Shown: positions 54,527 to 64,000, counted from the stretch's first letter. The stretch is 64,000 nt of DNA from Megalonaias nervosa (GCA_016617855.1 JAECUM010016845.1:1-64000), one strand, 5' to 3'. Notes: generated from the sequence alone by a model not told the origin. A program made the numbers and translations.

Positions 54527-55011
54527 TGTTATTATAAATTTGTTCGTACTTCACCAGTACAGATTTACATTTGACCAGTCTACACAAGGAAATTAAATGT
54601 AATTTTCTTGTATTATTGACTGGCATTAAATTAAATATTTTTAAAAAAATAAAATCATATTTTATATTTCTTTGCTGGCCAGTTATTTTTACGTTAAGAA
54701 AAGGTTTTATAAGTTGCCAAAATATTTGTTGCTCTGTAATAGTAAAATTAAATTTTATTATTTTTTTAGCGATATGATACTTAACATTATATCGTCCAGT
54801 TGTCGGTCTACTGTAATTTATTTTTTTTAACAACGTCAACAACTTCATCATCATCGTCATTGTTGTGCAAAATATCATCTTCACTATAACCAGCAGATTT
54901 ATCTACATCTCTGGAGATTATATTTCTGGAGATAAAATTTCCTGCTGTAAAATTGTTGTCAACGATTGTATCGTCAGTATAAATATCAGCAAGTCTCTTC
55001 ATTAAATCCAT
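54495..55011 (-). pseudogene. Probable VLTF3-like late transcription factor, frameshifted
   Basis: Minus-strand ATG at 55011 opens an acidic N-terminus (repeated D near H-N-N-D-D-D-D-E). At an eight-base A run (plus-strand T run, about 54822-54829) the frame changes. The rest runs to a stop at 54495, with T-E-Q-Q-I-F-W-Q-L-I-K-P-F, R-N-I-K-Y-D-F-I-F-L-K-I-F-N-L-M and V-K-C-K-S-V-L-V-K-Y-E-Q-I-Y. The spacing of these blocks resembles the C-terminal half of poxvirus-type VLTF3 factors, which also occur in Polinton-like elements. The usual N-terminal zinc ribbon is not evident, so the identification is tentative. It converges on the integrase with a 32-base tail overlap. Confidence 0.45.
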
Positions 55012-55045
55012 ATTATAATATATTTTTATCTAATTAATAATAATA

Positions 55046-55341
55046 ATGGCCAGCGAAACAAAATCTCCCGATGTAAAATATCATCAGAAAGTTGATATAT
55101 TAAATTACAGAGAACTAGCTGAGGCAGTTCGAAAATGTCTGTCGGGATATAGTGCTTATTCTGTTAATGTTATTGTAACGCAAGGTGAATCCGATAAAAT
55201 TCTTCTAACAGCAACAGAAAAAATAAACTTGATAATAGTTCGTTTATAACATTAAAATTTGATAAAGATGAAATTTTAATGTTTGCTCATAATTATCTTA
55301 CTAAAACTGAGTTAAGAAACATCTTTAATCGACATATTTAA
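55046..55341 (+). pseudogene. Small Polinton ORF of unknown function, frameshifted
   Basis: ATG 55046 opens 67 codons (K-V-D-I-L-N-Y-R-E-L-A-E-A-V-R-K). After about 55222 a second frame continues with F-D-K-D-E-I-L-M-F-A-H-N-Y-L and ends at TAA 55339. An AATAAA follows at 55343. It is divergent from the minus gene that starts at 55011 (34 bases apart), so the two may share a promoter region. No family is recognised. Confidence 0.45.
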
Positions 55342-56142
55342 AAATAAATCTTTCAAAGGTTAATGTCGACGTTGTTGTTTTAGTTTTACCGTCAGCTACA
55401 AATTTTACTGCGGCTGGATTAATTTTGATATTTTGCAGCAGCTGAAATTGATTTAAATTTCATTTTTTCTCCAGTTTCTAGATTTATTGAAATAACTGGT
55501 TTAACTTTTACTAAAATCACTATTTCCAGCATCTCCACCTTTAGTATTTTCTTTTCGTGTAACTAGATCTAAATTTTCCAGACGATTATCTGTTTTAATT
55601 TTGTTGATGTGATCGATAAGTAGATTATTTGAAATGGCGCCGTTAAAAGTTTCATAAATAAAGCGATGTGATAGATAACAAACTTGAGCAGCTTTAGTTC
55701 CACGTACCATTACTTGCAAATAACCATTTTCATTCAAACTTCCAACAACTTTTTTCGTTTTTATATTTCGAATAATTCAGCGATCGTTAGATTCATAGAA
55801 ATCAAACTTTGGATGTGGTTGAAATTCGTTTTGTAATGATAAATTTTCAATATTATCATCATTAACTGCACCGTTTACTCTATAGACTCTTTGTCCAGCT
55901 GTAATGTCCTCGCAAAACAAAATGTAATTAAAATCTTTTCTAAACATTTCAATTCTATCTGTGTTATCACCTTTTACACTTATTATCATTCCAGCTGAAG
56001 TTTCTTTACCAAAAGGTTTTTGATATTTTATGTGAATAACCGAACCTAATGCATTTCCAGCGTAACTATTATAAATTGGGTGTACGTGATATTCTTCTTG
56101 TTCCTCTGCTGTCAATCGAATGTATCTCAGAATTTCTGTCAT
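55335..56142 (-). pseudogene. HNH endonuclease-like protein with NUMOD1-type domain, broken
   Basis: On the minus strand the frame from ATG 56142 to 55777 holds a first, degenerate half (Y-A-G-N-A-L-G-S-V-I, then R-V-N-G-A-V-N-D-D-N-I-E-N-L-S-L). A stop and frame change follow. The next open part (55737-55501) has the clear HNH order S-H-R-F-I-Y-E-T-F-N-G, I-D-H-I-N-K-I-K-T-D-N-R-L-E-N-L. A third piece, in another frame (about 55500-55350), reads K-P-V-I-S-I-N-L-E-T-G and S-I-S-A-A-A-K-Y, the NUMOD1 helix-turn-helix pattern. The family includes homing endonucleases of phages and giant viruses. In a Polinton it could be an invading selfish gene or a repurposed nuclease. Confidence is good for the domains and lower for a single gene. 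Confidence 0.65.
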
Positions 56143-56220
56143 TATGCTGTAGACATTTTATATCTCTAATTGAAAAATACACCAAAAAAAAATCAATTAA
56201 ATATAAAAATATTATAAATA

Positions 56221-59200
56221 ATGTTAAAATTGCGAGATATTGCCAAGAAGAGTCTAATAAAAGCAGAAAAAATTGCTACGGCATTTTCTGGCTATGATAA
56301 CAGTTACAAATTTGATAATCAAAATGTTTTAGCAAATTTTAACTCCACAAATTTATTTCATCTTTTACAATCAATTATATCAAAAGAACTTGCAGCTCAC
56401 AAAAGTATCAAACTAATAGTTCAGTATCATATGATTTTATCAAAGTTACATGCAATCGAAAAAGATATAATTGACGTAATTTTTGAAAATACAAATTTCG
56501 ACAGCAAAATTTCAGAACCATATCTAACAGCTAAATCACGAAAAATATTAACTGGAACAAATATTTCCTCTGTCGCAGATGAAATACACAAAGAAATAAA
56601 TAAAAAATTGGAGGAATTTACTGCATCAGGATCGGGTTGGAAATTTGAAATGATAAAAGAGGTTTTATTTCACACAATGAAATATAACGTACTTTGTGGT
56701 AGTTCTTACGTTGATCTCCCTCAAAAAATTAAAAACAAAAAATGTTGTATAAATGTCAGAAACAATGATAACGAATGCTACCTTTGGGCAATTTTGTCTA
56801 CTAGACATCCTTAGAGTGACCACAGCGATCGGGTTGAAAAATATCTGCCGTACAAAGACGAGCTAAATTTTAGTGGAATAACTTTTCCTGTAGCAGAAAA
56901 TCAAATACCAAAGTTTGAAAAACAAAATAATATTTCAGTAAATGTTTTCGGACTAGATGATAAGGAAAACGTTTACCCGAGATATATCTCAGAAAATGCT
57001 ACACAAAAGAAAATAAATTTATTATTTTACAAAGTACATTATTGCTTGATAAAAAAAACTTTAATGGCTTAGTTGGCAAACAATATAATAAAAATAAAAA
57101 TAAGAAATATTTCTGTTACAGATGTTTACAAGGTTTTTCTAAAGATGAAAAACTGCAAGAACATCTCAAATACTGTGTCAACGTTCAAAGAATAGCCATG
57201 CCAGGAGAGAAATAAAAAAATGTTAAAATTTAAAAATTATGATCATAAGCTAAGTATTCCTTTTGTAATTATGCTGATTTTGAGTATCTACTTGTTCCTG
57301 TGGTCGGCGCAGAAAATAATCCGAATCAATCAAGTACAAGAAAAATACAGCAACATATCCCTTGTGGAGCAGCTTATAAAGTACTTTGTTGTGCTAACGA
57401 TAATTTTTCAGGTCCAGTAAAGTTATACAGATGTAAAAATGGTGAGTCTGAAAGTCCGGCCGTATGGTTACTAAAAAATTTGATAAACGAAGTTAATAAG
57501 ATCTCTAACAAATTATTCAAAACAGCTGCAATGAAAATAACATCCAAACAACAACTTGATTTTGATAATGCAGTTATTTGTCATATCTGTGCGCGATCAC
57601 TGTCATCTGACCGGTCAGTATCGAGGAGCAGCTCATAACAATTGCAATTTAAAATTTCATGCGCCAGATTTTATTCCTGTAGTTTTACATAATTTTCGTG
57701 GCTATGACAGTCATGTCATTGTAGAGGCATTTGGCAATGAAGAAATTAAGTCTAAACTAAAATTAAATAATACAAAAAAATGTATCCCAAACAATTTTGA
57801 AAAGTATATGTCAGTCACGCTCGGTAAATTACGTTTAATTGACAGTCTGCAATTTATGGCAGCACTATTAGATGAGCTTGTAAACAGCGCTGCAAGCGCC
57901 GGCAGCAGTTTCGCTAATCTAAAAAGTTGCTTTGGTGAAAACTATGTCGATCTGACAAAAAAAGGTATCTTTCCGTATGAGCATCTTGACGACTGGAGTA
58001 GATTTAATGAAAATTCTCTTCCTGATAAAGATAAATTTTACTCGCAACTCAAAAATGAAAATATTACAGATGACGAGTACAAATATGCACAAGATATTTG
58101 GAATAAATTTAGTTGTAAAACATTTGGTGATTATCATGATTTATATTTAAAAACAGATGTATTACTACTAGCAGATGTTTTTGAAAGTTTCGTTAAGTTA
58201 GTCATAAAAATTATGGATTAGATCCCCGCTGGTATTATTCCGCTCCGGGACTGTCGTGGGACGCTCTACTAAAAACAAGTAAGATAGAATTGGATCTCTT
58301 GACAGATGTTGATATGTTTAATTTTATTGAAAAAGGTATCAGAGGCGGAATTATCGTTATAACAAAAAATATGCGATAGCTAATAATAAATATCTGAAAA
58401 ATTATGATAAAAATCTTCCATCAAATTATATTATTTATCTACATTGTGTTAATTTGTATGGGTATGCAATGTCAGAGCCGATGCCGTGCAGTGGATTTCA
58501 TTGGATAACTCCAGATCAATTTCTGAAAGAAACTGAAAAAGATTTACCAAAAGATATTTCATACTTTGTTGAAGTTGATCTAGATTATCCTAGTTTCGTT
58601 ACATGATCTACATAACGACTACCCATTTTGTGCAGAGTCTATGATGATAGATTACAGTTTACTATCACCTAAACAACGAGCAGCGACAACAGCAAAAAAT
58701 TCTATTGTTAACAAGCTAGTTCCAAATTTGCTAAATAAAAGAAATTACGTTATCCATTAAAAATATTTAAAACAAGCAGTAGATGCTGGTTCATCGCGTA
58801 CTAAAATTTAATCAATCGAGATGGATGTCAAATTATATTGACTTAAATACGAAACGTCGTGCTGTGGCTAAAACTGACTTTGAGAAAACTTTTTCAAGTT
58901 AATGAACAACTCTGTGTTCGGTAAGACAATGGAGAATATGAGAATGAGGGTAAACATTGAAATTGTAAATGATATAAATCGCAGAAATAAATTAGTTAAT
59001 GATGATGGTTTTGTCAGTATGAAAATATTTATTGAAAATCTTGTTGCTGTACAACGACGTAAAACAAATTTAAAGTTAAATAAACCAATTTATGTTGGTG
59101 CAGCTGTACTTGATATATCAAAGTGGCTGATGTATGATTTTCACTATAATTTTACCAAAAAGCAGTGGCTAGATTCGGAGTTGCTATTTACTGATACGGA

Positions 59201-59676
59201 CTCGCTAGTTTATAATATAAAATTTGAAGATGTCTATCAAGATATTTATAAACACCGTGACCTATTTGATTTATCAGATTATCCAGAAAGTAGTGGATTT
59301 CATGATGATACAAATAAAAAAGTTATTGGTAAAATGAAAGACAAATTTATGTTTGTGCCAGTTAGAGTATTTGTTAGACTAAGAAGTAAAATGTATGGCG
59401 TAATTTTAGATGACAATAAACTGACAAAAAAAGCAAAAGGTATTCCTCCTGGGTATGTAAAAAAATGTATGAAATTTGACGACTTTAAAGCAGCGCTAAA
59501 CAATAATATCAGCTTTATCAAAACAAATTTTATCAGAACAAATCATCACAAACTTGAAACAGATACAATTATAAAACGTGGACTAAGTAATTTTGACGAC
59601 AAACGCTATTGTGAGGAGGGAATTAATACGTTAGCTATTGGACATTATGCCAGTACCAGCAGTGACATTTTTAATT
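56221..59676 (+). pseudogene. Protein-primed type DNA polymerase B of a Polinton, multiply broken
   Basis: ATG 56221 begins an N-terminal domain with S-Y-V-D-L-P-Q-K-I-K-N-K-K (TAG at 56812). A C-x2-C..H..C finger follows (F-C-Y-R-C-L-Q-G-F, about 57109-57140), then Exo I Y-A-D-F-E (Asp codon 57276, Glu 57282), a zinc-binding D-H-C-H-L-T-G..A-A-H-N-N-C-N-L segment (about 57590-57650) and Exo II H-N-F-R-G-Y-D-S-H (about 57690). Y-Y-S-A-P-G-L-S-W is near 58230. Motif A (N-L-Y-G-Y-A-M) is at 58447-58470, motif B N-N-S-V-F-G-K-T-M-E-N at 58905, and motif C D-T-D-S at 59193-59204. The gene needs many stop or frame repairs along its length. At the catalytic position of motif A a His codon (58442-58444) replaces the expected Asp. 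It is the replicative polymerase of the element. Confidence 0.88.
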
Positions 59677-59701
59677 AATTTTGTCTAAGCTTTAGAAATA
59701 A

Positions 59702-60073
59702 ATCTTCGAAAATTTAACATTAGTCGATGGAGTTAATAGCAAAACCAAGAAGATTTTGGTTAATAACCAGCAATTATCATTTGAATTTAATGATGAAATC
59801 TCAGGTATCTGTTTTAGTAAATTTGATAGAATTAAACTCTCGCTTATCAAATCAGATGACAGTAAATATTTTGATTATCTTGAAAAATTACGTGACCAAC
59901 TTATGCTGAAATACAATAATTTTCATGATCCGATCAGACAGCAACAATACACAAAAATTAATATCGACTTAGACCGGTCAAAAGTTTTTGCAAAAGGTAG
60001 TAAGTATCTTCTTAATAAGATAGCAATGAAAGAGCTATTTGAATGTCATCGAAAAGTAAGCGGAAAAAATTAA
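59702..60073 (+). pseudogene. Small Polinton ORF downstream of the polymerase
   Basis: The open frame of about 123 codons runs from just after a stop at 59699 to TAA 60071. It reads L-S-F-E-F-N-D-E-I-S-G-I-C-F and, later, K-Y-F-D-Y-L-E-K-L-R-D-Q-L and L-L-N-K-I-A-M-K-E-L-F-E-C-H. There is no ATG near the front of this frame (a candidate ATG at 59727 is in another frame). The composition matches the neighbouring Polinton genes. No family is recognised. Confidence 0.5.
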
Positions 60074-60682
60074 ATTTTATTTGTACAAGCATGACGATAA
60101 ATTATTTTTAATAGCAAATGTTGAACTTTTGTTATTGGAGAAGAAATATAACTCTGTCTGTCTTATTTGTGTTTTTAAAAGGGAGATAATACTGTCTTCC
60201 AGCTAGTGTAAATCGTCTGTGCTTATCGGACATAGTATATAGTGTAGCTATTCAAAGCATTTGTCAATTTCCAGATTGTCTGTAAAGTAGAGCTGTATCA
60301 ATGAAAATCATCTGGTATTAAATAATATAGTAATTTTAAAACCTTAGAATAAGAAATAATATGTTTATATATAAGGCCATAGTGAAACAGGTGTTCCGTA
60401 TTGATTTTGACATAATAGCTGATTTCCTCGGTAGTTTGGGACAATACAATGGCGGAATATCAATTTTCAGACTGCGTATGGCACTATATCAATGATTTCG
60501 TTTTATATACTTTAGACTGTAATATTTTTAACCAGAGCAGATGTATAAAATCTAGATTTTACTATAATTTTATAATAACGTTTATTAAAATAAGAAAAAA
60601 AAAATGTAATGCTAATCACTTATAGAAATTTCTTGTTAGGTAACTATATAATAATTTTTTGAACATATATTTATAACTGAAT
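60074..60682. other. Right flank of the Polinton
   Basis: AT-rich. No coding frame or terminal inverted repeat could be recognised by eye. Confidence 0.4.
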
Positions 60683-60760
60683 TTCATGGCTCGGTGTTAG
60701 AATGTTGGATTCTCATACTGACGCCCTGGGTTCGGTTCCCGTAACAGACGTAATCGACGG
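60683..60760 (+). repeat. tRNA-like SINE head (tentative)
   Basis: ATGGCTCGGTGTTAGAATGT resembles an A-box region, and GGGTTCGGTTCCC (about 60728-60740) is a strong B-box-like element 33 bases later. No intact cloverleaf is apparent, so a tRNA-derived SINE is more likely than a tRNA gene. Confidence 0.35.
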
Positions 60761-60829
60761 GTAGACTCTGGAATGTCAATTTTTATAAAGATTGGTTTCC
60801 GGAGAAACCCTCGAAATTCAACAGAAAAA

Positions 60830-60912
60830 AAAATACACTCTCCCACCATGTCACCAAGTGGTGGGTGCACTTTTGCACTCCCCGGGGTTTTATGGGGAGG
60901 GGGAGAGTGTAC
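60830..60912. repeat. Short hairpin-forming element
   Basis: TACACTCTCCCACC (60834-60847) and GGAGGGGGAGAGTGTA (60896-60911) are inverted complements. The inner GTGGGTGCACTTTTGCACTCCCC adds a second stem. It could be a small palindromic repeat. Confidence 0.55.
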
Positions 60913-60939
60913 AAAATCTGTTGGACGTAGATAAGGCCC

Positions 60940-61110
60940 CCGTTTGTATGTGCCGTCCTTAATTAAGTTTTATGTAACTGTGCCGTCCTTAAGTTTATAA
61001 TTACAATTATATGTATACTCACTGAACTTGCTAGAATGTCGTTTGGCAATCATTGTTCACAAGGGGTTGTGCTGTCCTTAATTAAGTTTATAATTAAGAT
61101 TATGTGTTGT
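60940..61110 (+). repeat. Short dispersed direct repeats (GTCCTTAATTAAGTTTATAA)
   Basis: TGCCGTCCTTAATTAAGTTT-type blocks occur near 60950, 60983, 61070 and (shortened) 61110, with TATAATTA extensions. The pattern is imperfect and its meaning is unknown. Confidence 0.5.
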
Positions 61111-61223
61111 GCAGTCCTCATATATAATGCTGTAAATATGCTATGATCATGTGTTTGTGCCTTCTATAAAAACAGTCCCTCTGAGGACTATTATTTTTTA
61201 TTTTTATTGTTTTGAACAAATAT

Positions 61224-61522
61224 TTATAGTAGTAGATGTTTAGAAATATCATTATCAAATAAAGCATAAACCATCTTGTCAATAAATGTCATTGGATCAT
61301 CTGCCCAACCTCTTATTCGTTCGTCATTTTCAGTTGCGAATAACCATACTGATCCATATTTGACTGATAAATGATGACCAACTTTTTTAATACAATCGCT
61401 TATTATATTAGATGCTATGCTAGTATATTTTGAAGCTGATATAATCGAATTAAATCTTTTTTAAAAAATCTGTTTGTTAGATCAAATCCGATATTTCTTA
61501 TTGATGGCGGATAATAAGACAT
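61224..61522 (-). pseudogene. Decayed minus-strand ORF, possibly part of the Polinton
   Basis: Minus-strand ATG 61522 opens S-Y-Y-P-P-S-I-R-N-I-G-F-D-L-T-N-R-F-F-K-K. After a frame change the sequence continues with W-L-F-A-T-E-N-D-E-R-I-R-G-W and F-I-D-K-M-V-Y-A-L-F-D-N-D-I-S-K to a stop at 61224. The two halves read like one real protein in AT-rich Polinton codon use. No family is recognised. Confidence 0.4.
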
Positions 61523-62259
61523 TTTATATTAATATATTATTGTTTAAATAGAAATAAATCTAAGGTTCGAGAACCTCTTTCCACCTCTCCAAATTTGGGA
61601 GGGGGAGGGGGTTTCTGGTCTAGAATCCTCTTTCTCCGGCAAAATATTTTGTTACAACCTATTTATGCTAAAAAAAAGCTTGTAATATAAAAACATTTGT
61701 CGGAGAAGATAGCCTTCTGGTCCAGAAACCTCTTTTGGCTTAGGACTACTGTATGATCATCTAAAATTACTTGCGTGATTGTTAATATTTCTTCCATGAA
61801 ATTAGGAAGATAGTTTTTGAAAAATTTTATATTTTGAAATTATAACTTGTACACCTGTTTTATATTTTGGCATCCCACATGTGTAAGCTAATAGATAAGC
61901 AAATAAGTTAAACCAACATGGACCTATATTTACGGGTGCTGGCATTAATTGGTAGAGTATCTGTTGGCATGGCATACTTCTCATTGTATCCCAGACTTGA
62001 CTTCAACGAAATGTCAAACCATTTTCTCGATTCCTTTTGAATAAACTGATTCTACGTTCATGTCTTAGGTATTCTGTTAAATCTTTTGATAGCAGGGTTT
62101 TTTATTTATTTATTTAGTTTTTCAGAGTAAGTGGACAGGTAATCTATATTTCCATTCTTCAGTACTTTCTTGACCTTTCGGTTCTAAAATTCGACCCCTT
62201 CATTGAACGGTAATTTTGGGGGATTTTTCGCATTAAAAGTCCTCTAGAAGCGTTATTTA
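61523..62259. other. Stretch without a recognised gene
   Basis: A short minus-strand frame ending near 61740 (ATG at 61799, E-E-I-L-T-I-T-Q-V-I-L-D-D-H) looks protein-like but is too small to assign. Confidence 0.3.
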
Positions 62260-62596
62260 TTTAATCTCCCTTTTATGTTTTTACTTTCTTTACCTAAACG
62301 TGTTTTGAAAAGATATTTATCATAATCAAGATCATGCGCGTCAACTGTGTCTGCCTGCCACTGGCCATCCATGTGACTAGCATAAACACTTCTGTATGGA
62401 AATCGTTTTCTTGTTTGTTTGAGAATTTATTTATGTAGACAGTTTGGTTATCCACTCTGTCAAATAAAAGCATTTTATTCCCTGCTTGTGCTCCCACGAT
62501 TGGCTGATATTTACATAAGAAATGATACTTCGAAGAACATAGTAATGATGCTTGAAATACTGTATTTTGTTCATTTGAGGTTGGCTTTGCCACCAC
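62260..62596 (-). pseudogene. Decayed minus-strand ORF of unknown origin
   Basis: A minus-strand frame from 62596 shows G-N-K-M-L-L-F-D-R-V-D-N-Q-T-V-Y. Past about 62400 another frame looks better (W-Q-A-D-T-V-D-A-H-D-L-D-Y-D-K-Y-L-F) and stops near 62262. This looks like the tail of a once-coding gene with a frameshift. No family is recognised. Confidence 0.3.
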
Positions 62597-63244
62597 TTAT
62601 TTTAAATTAATGTTGCTTTTAAATGAGCTCCACTGTAATCAAATCAAAGATATCAGGAGAATTTGTATGTGTATTTGACGACTTTAATAGTAAGGCAACG
62701 ATGATTATACCTGGCATAAATGTTTGCTGATTTTCAATTTAAGACGGTGTAAAATTATGGTCCAAGATAGCTGTCTCGATAAACAATGTATATTTATCCA
62801 TACATATTAAACCCCCCTCCCCATGTCTTGCATCAAGGGAAATATTCTTTCATATTTTGGAAGACAGGAAAATTTCATTTAAATTTCAATGGGCATGACC
62901 TTGAAATTTATAGCTCTATTTATCCATTATATTTTAGATATAAATATGTTTTAAGATTCTTTTTTTTTTACTTTCATTTTTTCTCATCCAAAAGTAGGGG
63001 GAGGTGTTAACAAAGAAACTGTGCTCTTACTAGGTATTGGAGCAGACGGAGTTTGAAACACTCATGTCTTTTTCTTCCATTCCAGTGGCTGTGTCTGTCC
63101 TGGTGGCTTTTAGTTTTCTCCTTCGCTTTTCATGATAGTGTTGAAATCCCTCAGTAGGTTTATCTATTTCATCTAATGCTTTCTAATGAAACATCGGAAG
63201 ACGTAGCAATAATTATCCGCATCGTTGCAATTTTTCTGCTTCTG
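62597..63244. other. Stretch without a recognised gene
   Basis: AT-rich; nothing assignable. Confidence 0.4.
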
Positions 63245-63750
63245 ACAAATCGGTTCGATACATCAGTTGTTGTCATTCTTGTTGTAACTGTGACAAATCG
63301 GTTCGATACAATAACTATTGTAATTCTTGTTGTAACTGTGACAAATCGGTTCGATACATCATCTATTGTAATTCTTGTTGTAACTGACAAATCGGTTTGA
63401 TACATCAGCTATTGTAATTCTTGTTGTATAACTGTGACAAATCGGTGAGATACATCAGCTATTGTAATTCTTGTTGTATAACTATGACAAATCGGTGGGA
63501 TATATCAACTATTGTAATTCTTGTTGTATAACTGTGACAAATCGGTGAGATACATCAACTATTGTAATTCTTGTTGCATAACTATGACAAATCGGTGAGA
63601 TACATCAACTATTGTAATTCTTGTTGTATAACTGTGACAAATCGGTGAGATGCATCAACTATTGTAATTCTTGTTGTATAACTGTGACAAATCGGTGAGA
63701 TACATCAACTATTGTAATTCTTGTTGTAACTGTGATAAATAGGTGAGATT
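63245..63750 (+). repeat. 48-50-bp minisatellite, ten copies plus a partial one
   Basis: Units begin ACAAATCGGT at 63245, 63293, 63341, 63387, 63437, 63487, 63537, 63587, 63637 and 63687; a partial copy starts at 63735. The first three use the TTCGATACATC form and 46-48 base spacing. From the fifth on the GTGAGATACATC form with exact 50-base spacing dominates. Alternate ACTGTG/ACTATG ends hint at a 100-base higher-order unit in part of the array. Confidence 0.95.
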
Positions 63751-64000
63751 AGGATTGAGGTAAATGAAATATCCGATGTTTATACCAATGATGGAGTTCC
63801 ATCTATCAATGTTTAGAACTAAAGTGAGTTTTCGTCCTTAAATACGATCCAGAGGTACACGTGTGATGTCTTTCCAAAAAAGGGTGCCTTTTTCGTATTT
63901 TTCCGTCCCATCTTATCTCTCCCCTAAGAGCGGTCAAACAATTGATCCTGACAAAGGAGCAGTCACTTTTAGCAAGGGTCCTATCAGCATAAGTAGAAAT

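Larger units (their letters stand above)
49060..60073 (+). mobile_element. Decayed Polinton/Maverick (adintovirus-like) element
   Basis: Capsid, protease, PLA2, integrase and polymerase genes lie together in about 11 kb with AT-rich, coherent codon use unlike the flanks. Virion genes and integrase are on the plus strand, two putative regulatory/selfish genes are on the minus strand, and the polymerase is on the plus strand. I found no packaging ATPase motif (G-x-x-x-x-G-K-S/T), no long terminal inverted repeats and no 6-bp target duplication. The ends are therefore undefined, and the element may extend to the minus ORF at 61224-61522. Confidence 0.9.

Noticed and set aside
57919..58137. Minus-strand frames inside the polymerase (also at 59300-59521 and 53903-54112)
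   Set aside because: They are antisense shadows of the polymerase and integrase frames.
63176..63405. Open frames on both strands (repeated T-N-R-F-D-T or N-R-F-V-T-V-T-T-R)
   Set aside because: They are by-products of a 48-base (multiple of three) minisatellite, open in several frames.
63245..63750. CRISPR-like array (regular repeats)
   Set aside because: There are no unique spacers; whole units are repeated end to end, in a eukaryotic context.

Overview
This window is animal nuclear DNA, most likely from a mollusc or another lophotrochozoan. It is AT-rich, has multi-kilobase introns with GT..AG borders, tRNA-derived SINEs with marine-invertebrate style tails, LINE fragments, hAT-like and pogo-like DNA transposons, solo-LTR-like elements and many minisatellites. 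There is no bacterial or organellar gene organisation. The species cannot be named from the sequence.

One host gene is clear. Seven coding exons on the + strand (2021-37749) join in consistent phase to encode a 328-residue homologue of the alpha-2-macroglobulin/LDL-receptor-associated protein RAP (LRPAP1). It has a signal peptide, three helical RAP repeats and the C-terminal ER-retrieval-like tetrapeptide HSEL. Its introns carry most of the repeats: a 2.95-kb tandem duplication that copied the end of exon 2 (4451-10212), a CR1-like LINE (18505-20260), a four-layer nest of SINE, solo LTR, pogo element and SINE (21002-24282), a hAT-like element (28321-29992), and a large foldback repeat (35059-35620).

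The segment 37750-48700 has no convincing host gene. It holds a solo-LTR-like element, a GGGGTCATCC-ended element, SINEs and a decayed ORF-like fragment.

From about 49060 to at least 60073, possibly to 61522, lies a decayed Polinton/Maverick (adintovirus-like) element. In order it shows: remnant of a second polymerase, minor capsid/penton-like, small membrane-type protein, major capsid, another small virion-type protein, basic protein, adenovirus-type protease, CxxC zinc-ribbon protein, phospholipase A2-like protein, integrase with chromodomain, a probable VLTF3-like late transcription factor (-), a small ORF, an HNH/NUMOD1 endonuclease-like gene (-), protein-primed type DNA polymerase B, and a small ORF. 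Nearly every gene is broken by stops or by frameshifts, often in A runs. No packaging ATPase and no terminal inverted repeats were found, so this looks like an immobile relic, unless some frameshifts are homopolymer sequencing errors.

The last 4 kb hold decayed ORF-like stretches and a 50-bp minisatellite (63245-63750). The first 1.6 kb is the 3' half of a LINE followed by two half-SINEs in opposite orientation.
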